NCBI GenBank assembly: GCA_030430455.1
Contig: JAUIJB010000027.1
Span: 1-44,170 of the forward strand
Reading direction: 5' to 3'
Length of the DNA stretch: 44,170 bases
Origin: Verrucomicrobiia bacterium
GTDB lineage: Bacteria; Verrucomicrobiota; Verrucomicrobiia; Verrucomicrobiales; Akkermansiaceae
Made by a program: the position numbers and the translations under genes. Below the pieces are notes generated by a model, which saw only the letters and a list, made by a program, of their open reading frames with translations, ran no database searches and was not told the DNA's origin. Shown here piece after piece: positions 38,939 to 44,170 of this stretch. The stretch's first letter is position 1. Each line of letters starts with the position of its first letter.

Positions 38939-40663
38939 CTACCTGCGCAGCGGGCGCCGGGTCGAGTCGAAGACCTTGCCGTCGGCGGTCATGGCCTCGT
39001 AGTCGATGCCGGTGCCGGTCAGGGTCACCTTGATCAGGTGGTTCAGCGACCTGGCCTCGGCGAGGTAGGGCGACTTCGCGGCCCAGTCCTCCGGGATCAG
39101 CCGGGTGTTCACGCCCCATGACCCGTCGCCGAGGTAGAGGATGCCGTCCTCGTCGTCGATCCTGCCATTCCCGACGATCGGGTGGGTGCGCTTGTAGACG
39201 TGGTGGTCGTTCTCGAAGACGGCGTCGACGCGGTGCCGTTCAAACAACGGGCACCACTCGCGCTGGATGTCCGCGGCGTTGTCCTTGACCCCCGTTCCCC
39301 AGGCCGGGCGGTGGTAGCAGGCGAAGAGCCGCGGGACATCCTCGCGGGCCGAGAGGGCCGTGGCGAGCCAGCCGGACTGCCTGCGGATGTCGTCGGTGTG
39401 CCCGGAATCAAGGCCGATCACGCTCAGGTAGTCGCCGAAATCGAGCGCGAAGCGGGCGCCCTGGTCCTGGCCGAGGAAGAGGCTGTAGAAGAAGGGGGAC
39501 TGGTCCCGCTTCGGCGCATGCAGGGGCTTGAACTTCGCGCCCTTCACCTCGTGGTTGCCGATCACCACGACCATCGGGATGAGCCGCCCGTCGGGCGCCA
39601 CCGCGAGTTGGTGCCAGGACTCGACCCAGGCGAGCCACTTGTCGCTGTCGAGGCCGTTGCCGTAGGCGAGGTCGCCGCCGAGCAGCGCAAACAGCGGGTC
39701 CTCCCTGCCGGCGCGGGCATTCATCGCGTCGAGCTTCTCGCGGCTGTGGTACATGTCCCCCCCGGTCACGAAGGTCATGCCCTCCTCGAAGCGCGCGGGC
39801 GCCGTCTCGAACTCCCACCGCCCCATCTCCTCGCCACGGCGGACGATGCGGAACTCGTGCCGGGTCCCCGGCTGGAGGCCCCCGAGGTCGGCACTGTGCA
39901 CGGCCATGCCGGTCGCGCCGAGCTCGCGTGAGTCGATCCGCCCCGCGGTCCAGTCGCCTCCCGCCGCCGGGCGGTGGGCGAGCTCGTAGAGCGCGACCGT
40001 GGCTGCTTCGTTCGCCGGACCGGGGAGGTCGGCCCGGGTTCGCCACTCCGCCTCCGGGATGGCACCGGCCAGGTAGGCCCACCGGGCGCCCTCCCGGATG
40101 ACCGGGACCGTCCTGCCGCCGGCCCTAATCTCGAGCCGCGGCCGCAGGGTGAAGTCGGAGCTGTCGATGGTGGTGTTGTGGCCCTCGATCGCGATCACGC
40201 CGGTCCTGCCCGCCACCGCCTTGCCGAGCGGGAACGCCTTCCAGGCATCCGCTTCGTGGCTGGTCACCTGCTGGACCGTGTTGCCCGAGCCCTCGACGCC
40301 CTGCCGTGCGACTTCCCTGCCGTCGAGGTAGGCGACGAAGCCGTCGTCGTAGCGCATCGACAGGACCAGCTCGGCATCGTCGGGAAGGTCGGCCGGAAGT
40401 TCGTAGGGGCTGCGAATGTAGATCGACCGGTAGTTTCCCCGCATGTCCTTGAAGAGGGTGCGGTCGTCGTCGTCGCCATAGCCGAAGCCGCCAGCACCGC
40501 TTTGCCAGCTTCCGGTCCGCGCCTCCTCGACCACCTTCTCGATCCAGGTGATCGCCATCGTGGTGGTGGGGTCGCGGTGCCACTGGCAGATGGGTCCGTA
40601 TTCCGCCGCGGGTGCCCGGCAGAGGAGGAGGATCGCGATCAGGCTGGGACTCAGGCTGGCCAT
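38939..40663 (-). CDS. Secreted purple-acid-phosphatase-like metallophosphoesterase with inserted beta domain
   Basis: 574 aa from the ATG at 40663 with signal peptide (MASLSPSLIAILLLCRAPAA). The dinuclear metal site of purple acid phosphatases is complete: Asp303 (GGDMY), Asp331 and Tyr334 (GGDLAYGNG), Asn370-His371 (GNHEVKG), His451 (CYHRPAW) and His487/His488 (ENDHHVYKRTHP). The N-terminal fibronectin-like PAP domain is split: its first strand (TTTMAITWI) is followed by an inserted ~130-residue beta domain (GGFGYGDDDDRTLF... RYDDGFVAYLDGREV) before it resumes near residue 185. It probably hydrolyses phosphate monoesters or nucleotides outside the cytoplasm. The inserted domain may bind carbohydrate or surface. 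Confidence 0.83.
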   Translation of the reverse strand: MASLSPSLIAILLLCRAPAAEYGPICQWHRDPTTTMAITWIEKVVEEARTGSWQSGAGGFGYGDDDDRTLFKDMRGNYRSIYIRSPYELPADLPDDAELVLSMRYDDGFVAYLDGREVARQGVEGSGNTVQQVTSHEADAWKAFPLGKAVAGRTGVIAIEGHNTTIDSSDFTLRPRLEIRAGGRTVPVIREGARWAYLAGAIPEAEWRTRADLPGPANEAATVALYELAHRPAAGGDWTAGRIDSRELGATGMAVHSADLGGLQPGTRHEFRIVRRGEEMGRWEFETAPARFEEGMTFVTGGDMYHSREKLDAMNARAGREDPLFALLGGDLAYGNGLDSDKWLAWVESWHQLAVAPDGRLIPMVVVIGNHEVKGAKFKPLHAPKRDQSPFFYSLFLGQDQGARFALDFGDYLSVIGLDSGHTDDIRRQSGWLATALSAREDVPRLFACYHRPAWGTGVKDNAADIQREWCPLFERHRVDAVFENDHHVYKRTHPIVGNGRIDDEDGILYLGDGSWGVNTRLIPEDWAAKSPYLAEARSLNHLIKVTLTGTGIDYEAMTADGKVFDSTRRPLRR

Positions 40664-40831
40664 GCCGGTTCCTACGTCCCGCGTCCGGGTGGATCGATCG
40701 CCAAGTTGGGTCATCCTTTCAGGGCCGACGGGGCGGGCCCGCTCCCGGTCCGGGCCTGGTAGCCGCGGCTGGTCGTCGGGAGCGCGGAGTAAGGGTGGCT
40801 GCCGGGTCCGGTCCTCCGGCGTCCGGCGCCC

Positions 40832-41722
40832 TCACTCGCGAATGAACAGCGGGTCGAGGCCCTTCGGCTTCCAGTAGCGGACCAGCGCAGCCTCGGTCGC
40901 AGCGGCGTCGGGATCGGGTCGGGCGTGCTCGCCGCGCGGGGCGCTGAGCATCGCCCGGAGCTCGTCGTTGCGCTCCTTGCCACCATGAATGTAGTAGTGG
41001 CACAGCAGCAGCGAGGTGGCGTAGGGCCGGTAGACCTCCTCGATCGGCCGCATGCGGATCCGCTTGCCCCACTCCTCGTTGCTGAGGGGGACGATCTCGT
41101 CGACGGGCGCCATCGCCACTTGCGGCGAGCCGCGGTCGTGGCGCTTCCTGAGGTGGCTGGGGATCGCCCGGTCGAGGTTGCGGATGTCGAAGCGGCCGTT
41201 GCCCTGGTGGGCGCAGGCGAAGTACTCGGCCACCCCCTCGGCGAACCACATCGGCACGCGGTGCTGGACGCGGTGCATGCAGAGGTGGACCAGCTCGTGG
41301 ACGACAAGCGGCTCCTGGGTGACGGGGCGAAGCCCGCTGCCCGGGGTGGAGACGAACAGGTGGCGGCCGTTGAGGACCACCGCCTGGCGCCGCCACAGGT
41401 ACATGCCGGCGCTGTCGGGGCTGGCGCCGGCCTCCCGGTAACTGGTGGTGGTGCCGAAGATCTCGATCCGTGGCCGGCCCGGCGGAGGGGCGTAGAGCGG
41501 CAGGGGGTGCTCCTTGAGCACCTCGGCGGTCTGGTCCGCCACGCGGGCGAGGCGCTGCAGGTCGCGCTCGCCGATGCGGACCTCCGAGTGGATCTGGAAG
41601 TGCCGCGTGTGCCACACCAGCCGGCCGTTCTCGCGCGGCTGGGGCTCCAGAACGACCGGCGCGGCGAGGGCGGGGAAGGTCGCCAGCGCCGTCAGGCCGA
41701 GGAGGAGGGGAACGCCGCGCAT
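40832..41722 (-). CDS. Secreted HExxH metallopeptidase-like protein (MA clan, DUF1570-like)
   Basis: 296 aa with signal peptide (MRGVPLLLGLTALATFPALA). The zinc motif VVHELVHLCMH has His142, Glu143 and His146, and WFAEGVAEYF about 16-20 residues later supplies the third ligand (Glu162 or Glu166). This is the gluzincin arrangement. The N-terminal part (WHTRHFQIHSEV, then a stretch naming IFGTTTSYREAG) resembles the DUF1570 / peptidase MA-like families common in Planctomycetes and Verrucomicrobiota. The substrate is unknown. It lies 30 bp downstream of the UdgX gene and may be cotranscribed with it. Confidence 0.72.
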   Translation of the reverse strand: MRGVPLLLGLTALATFPALAAPVVLEPQPRENGRLVWHTRHFQIHSEVRIGERDLQRLARVADQTAEVLKEHPLPLYAPPPGRPRIEIFGTTTSYREAGASPDSAGMYLWRRQAVVLNGRHLFVSTPGSGLRPVTQEPLVVHELVHLCMHRVQHRVPMWFAEGVAEYFACAHQGNGRFDIRNLDRAIPSHLRKRHDRGSPQVAMAPVDEIVPLSNEEWGKRIRMRPIEEVYRPYATSLLLCHYYIHGGKERNDELRAMLSAPRGEHARPDPDAAATEAALVRYWKPKGLDPLFIRE

Positions 41723-41752
41723 CCGGTCAAGCTAGCCAGGATCGCGGAAATC

Positions 41753-43234
41753 TCAATCAGCCGGTGGCGCCGGGACGGACTCATCCGGCGACCCCGCGAG
41801 GCGAAGGTCGGCGACGAATCGCTCGAACTCGGCCGCCGCCCCGGCGCGGTCGGGAAGCCGCAGGAGGTGGGACGGGTGGACCGTGAGGATGACCCGCCTG
41901 GCCAGCTGGGGCGCGTCGACGAGGCCGCGGTCGCGGGTGATCCGTCGGCCCGGTCCGAGCAGCGAGCGGGCGGCCGTGGCGCCGAGGAGGATGAGGACCC
42001 GCGGGGCGATGCTGGAGAGTTCGGCGAGCAGCCAGGGCTTGCAGGCGTCGATCGCCGCGGCGTCCGGCTTCTGGTGCAGGCGCTGCTTGCCGCGGGCGGT
42101 CCACTTGAAGTGCTTCACCGCATTGGTCAGGTAGGCCCCGTCGCGGTCGATGCCGGCCTCGGCCATCGCCCGCCCGAGGAGCTGGCCGGCCGGGCCGATG
42201 AAGGGACGGCCCTCGAGGTCCTCGCGGTCGCCGGGCTGCTCGCCGACGATCATGATCGGCGCATCGGCCGGACCCTCGCCGGGGACGGCGCGGGTGGCGC
42301 GCTCCCACAGCGGGCACTGGCGGCAGGCCACCAGGAGGCGGGCGATCTCGTCGCGCGGCGTGCCCGGCGGCGGCAAGGCGCAGGATGGTGCCTGCGAGAG
42401 CTCGCGCAACTGGTCGAGGTAGGCATTCCGCGGCTCGCGGCGAAGCGGGCGCGGCGGCGCCGCGATCATGTCGCGGGCTCGCGGTTGGCTGGTCCGGACG
42501 AGTTCGTCGATGATCCCCGCCTCGGGCAGGTTCTTCCAGTAACGCCGTGGCATCTCGGCCTGCATCGCCCGGGTCTTGAGGCGCGCCGGGTTGAAGATGC
42601 TGCGGTAGTAGGTGCGCCAGGCATCCTCGAGCGAGTCGGCGCCGTCGAAGGGGTCGCGATCGATGCCCGCGCTGAAGGCGAGCTCCCCGCCGTTCCAGTG
42701 GGCGCAGCCCCGCGGGGTGAGGATCGACCAGTCCATGTTGGCGAAGCGCTTGCGGAAGAACGGGGCCGCCGCCTCGACGATGAAGTGGTCGGGTTCGAAC
42801 CAGGCGGCGAAGCGCTCGCGTCCGCTGTCATCCTCGCCGAGCTTCCGGAAGCGGACGAAGGCGTGCATCTTGTGGATCTCGCGGCGGACGGCCTTCTCCA
42901 TCCGCCGGGCGCGGACGACATCGTCGTCGCTGGCCAGCGCGAGCAGGTGGCGTCCGCCGTCGCGGGTGAGGCGCCAGAGAAGGCGGTAGAGCAGGGCCCA
43001 GCGCGCGGGGTCCCGGTGGCAGGCGACGTTCTCCGCGAGCCCGACGAAGGCCCTCGGGACGGAGGGTGTCGGGCTACCGGAAAGGTCGTAGCGGGCCGGT
43101 TCCTCGGCGAGTCCGGTGAAGAGCCCGGCTTCCTTCTCCCAGAGCACCTGATCCGGCGGCACGCCCCCGGCCAACAGACGCCGCGCGGCGTCACGCCAGG
43201 TGGTGAAGGAGTCGCCGGGGTCGATGGTGTGCAT
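41753..43234 (-). CDS. DUF4130 domain fused to a UdgX-type uracil-DNA binding/glycosylase domain
   Basis: 493 aa. The N-terminal ~260 residues match the DUF4130 (TIGR03915-like) proteins of putative DNA repair systems: RLLWRLTRDGGRHLL, MHAFVRFRKLGEDDSG, FEPDHFIVEAAAPFF. The C-terminal ~200 residues are a family 4-like uracil-DNA glycosylase with the Fe-S cysteines starting CRQCPLW, motif GEQPGDREDLEGRPFIGPAG, LTNAVKHFKW and TVHPSHLLR. The KQRLHQKP loop corresponds to the KRRIH loop of UdgX, in which the histidine (here about His387) forms a covalent bond to DNA after uracil removal. The frequent partner, a radical-SAM protein, is not next to it in this window. Confidence 0.88.
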   Translation of the reverse strand: MHTIDPGDSFTTWRDAARRLLAGGVPPDQVLWEKEAGLFTGLAEEPARYDLSGSPTPSVPRAFVGLAENVACHRDPARWALLYRLLWRLTRDGGRHLLALASDDDVVRARRMEKAVRREIHKMHAFVRFRKLGEDDSGRERFAAWFEPDHFIVEAAAPFFRKRFANMDWSILTPRGCAHWNGGELAFSAGIDRDPFDGADSLEDAWRTYYRSIFNPARLKTRAMQAEMPRRYWKNLPEAGIIDELVRTSQPRARDMIAAPPRPLRREPRNAYLDQLRELSQAPSCALPPPGTPRDEIARLLVACRQCPLWERATRAVPGEGPADAPIMIVGEQPGDREDLEGRPFIGPAGQLLGRAMAEAGIDRDGAYLTNAVKHFKWTARGKQRLHQKPDAAAIDACKPWLLAELSSIAPRVLILLGATAARSLLGPGRRITRDRGLVDAPQLARRVILTVHPSHLLRLPDRAGAAAEFERFVADLRLAGSPDESVPAPPAD

Positions 43235-43282
43235 GGCGTTTGCCAGGGGGATACGGGTGGAGGTCAGAGGTCGGAGGTCGAG

Positions 43283-43328
43283 GTGTTACCCATGTACTGA
43301 ACCAAATGTGTTACCCATGTATTGAACC
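43283..43328 (+). repeat. Two 21-bp direct repeats, 20/21 identical
   Basis: Copies at 43283-43303 and 43308-43328 (GTGTTACCCATGTACTGAACC with one C/T change) are separated by four bases. Closely spaced terminal repeats of this type occur at the ends of some integrase-type IS, so this may be a remnant end. It lies between the UdgX gene and the REP zone. No transposase of that type remains. Confidence 0.6.
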
Positions 43329-43382
43329 TGGACCGTCCGTTCACTGCTCACCGCTCACTGCTCACTGTCTGGAGCCCCATTA

Positions 43383-43419
43383 GGGGCGCAGGCACGTAGC
43401 CCCGGGGTTCACCCCGGGG
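43383..43419 (+). repeat. Left 37-bp inverted repeat of the IS200-type unit
   Basis: Perfect reverse complement of 43997-44033. It contains two palindromic CCCCGGGG octamers separated by TTCA, able to form a strong hairpin. Confidence 0.85.
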
Positions 43420-43471
43420 AACCCGGATCCCGCCCATTCCGAGCCCCGGAGGGGCGTGGGCGAAGTCCGGG

Positions 43472-43921
43472 TCACCACAGGTATTTCTCGTCGAAAGGGA
43501 TCTCATGGACTTCGAGGAACCTGCGAAATTCGTCCTGGAAGGTGGTCTTGCGGTGGTGTTCGGCTTGATTGCGGATGTAGGTGCCGACCCTTGGCAGATC
43601 CGATCTGCTGACGGAGAAGGCTCCGTATCCCTCCTGCCAGGCGAACTTGGAAGTTCCCGCGCCCTCCTCGTGGACCCAACCGGAGGACTTTGACTTCAGG
43701 GCCCGCACGACATCCGAGAGGGCATGCTTGGGGTGAATGCGGGCCAGGATGTGGACGTGGTCGGGCATCCCACCGATTTCCGTGGCCATGGAGTCGAGCG
43801 ACCGAATGATCCCGCCCAGGTAGCGATAAAGCTGGGGTTGGAGATCCTCATGGATCATCGGGATTCGCTCCTTGGTCGAGAAAACCAGGTGGTAGTGAAG
43901 GTTGGTGTAGGTTCCGGGCAT
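43472..43921 (-). CDS. IS200/IS605-family TnpA-like Y1 transposase
   Basis: 149 aa, full TnpA length. Motifs: YTNLHYHLVFSTKER at the N-terminus, the HUH metal site in GGMPDHVHIL (His55, His57) and the catalytic tyrosine region VGTYIRNQAEHH (Tyr115), ending EIPFDEKYLW. The enzyme cuts and joins single-stranded DNA at hairpin ends. The frame is complete, so it may be active. It is only distantly similar to the longer RAYT at 13999. Confidence 0.93.
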   Translation of the reverse strand: MPGTYTNLHYHLVFSTKERIPMIHEDLQPQLYRYLGGIIRSLDSMATEIGGMPDHVHILARIHPKHALSDVVRALKSKSSGWVHEEGAGTSKFAWQEGYGAFSVSRSDLPRVGTYIRNQAEHHRKTTFQDEFRRFLEVHEIPFDEKYLW

Positions 43922-43996
43922 GGCTTGCGGGGGGTGGGAGGATTCGGACTTCGCCTGCGCCCCTTGCGGGGCTCTGGATCATGCGGTGTTGCGAAT

Positions 43997-44033
43997 CCCC
44001 GGGGTGAACCCCGGGGCTACGTGCCTGCGCCCC
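43997..44033 (-). repeat. Right 37-bp inverted repeat of the IS200-type unit
   Basis: Perfect reverse complement of 43383-43419. It is immediately followed by a GCCCC-GTTC-GGGGC palindrome (44029-44042). Beyond it, to the end of the window, I see no gene. Confidence 0.85.
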
Positions 44034-44170
44034 GTTCGGGGCTTTCTCGGTGTCGGGCCCTTTTGATGGGGCTGTGGGGCTGGGGGATCTGGGGATTGGG
44101 GGAGCAGGGCGGTTGGGATGGGGTCTCGTGGCTTGTCTTGTTCGCCGCTGACCGTCAGCAGGTACCGGGT

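Larger units (their letters stand above)
43383..44033 (-). mobile_element. IS200-type transposase unit bounded by 37-bp inverted REP repeats
   Basis: Perfect 37-bp inverted repeats (43383-43419 and 43997-44033) enclose the transposase gene. Around and inside them are several short palindromes of the form GCCCC-N4-GGGGC: about 43375-43388, 43443-43456, 43964-43977 and 44029-44042. This is the pattern of a REP family mobilised by its own Y1 transposase. No tnpB is present. Confidence 0.7.

Noticed and set aside
40925..43300. Long plus-strand open frame opposite the peptidase and UdgX genes
   Set aside because: It spans two clearly coding minus-strand genes and has no recognisable domain; it is a codon-bias shadow.
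43283..43328. CRISPR-like repeats
   Set aside because: There are only two copies with a 4-nt gap, no regular 30-nt spacers and no cas genes nearby.

Overview
This window is GC-rich DNA from a bacterial chromosome, most likely a member of the Verrucomicrobiota (Verrucomicrobiales-like). The evidence is a C-terminal PEP-CTERM sorting tail (gene ending at 38707) and a lipase ending in the 'PRRFYRV' type C-terminal domain common in that phylum. Weak or absent Shine-Dalgarno sequences and REP-associated Y1 transposases point the same way. The phylum call is inference; no rRNA or tRNA gene was seen.

Layout. 1-5239 holds a partial symporter/solute-binding fusion, a secreted lipase-like hydrolase, a small lipoprotein, a secreted zinc metalloprotease and Dps. 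5330-28137 is a large nucleobase-catabolism island. 28164-32392 holds a tandem-domain LOG protein, ecotin, an AzgA-type purine permease and a fasciclin protein. 32739-37890 is a translationally coupled DUF2760 / Hsp70 / Hsp70-DUF3731 cluster. 38066-43234 holds a PEP-CTERM protein, a purple-acid-phosphatase-like enzyme, a secreted metallopeptidase and a UdgX-type uracil-DNA protein. 43283-44033 is a repeat zone around an IS200-type transposase.

How the island works. Adenosine is deaminated (add). Xanthine is oxidised to urate by a single-chain xanthine dehydrogenase matured by XdhC. Urate is oxidised by the membrane, cytochrome c-fused PuuD, then converted by 5-hydroxyisourate hydrolase and OHCU decarboxylase to allantoin. 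Allantoate is then opened by the plant-style ureide route: allantoate amidohydrolase, ureidoglycine aminohydrolase and ureidoglycolate amidohydrolase, giving glyoxylate and ammonia. In parallel, uracil/thymine are degraded by a PreA/PYD1-like dihydropyrimidine dehydrogenase, dihydropyrimidinase, a Zn-dependent carbamoyl hydrolase, an AGXT2/PYD4-like aminotransferase and methylmalonate-semialdehyde dehydrogenase, giving acetyl-/propionyl-CoA. Two nucleobase permeases of different NCS2 branches supply substrate.

Eight genes (25744 down to 15108, minus strand) are packed head to tail and mix both pathways. They probably form one operon that also carries an unrecognised 208-aa protein. Not seen in the window: allantoinase, a PreT partner, purine nucleosidase/guanine deaminase, and any transcriptional regulator.
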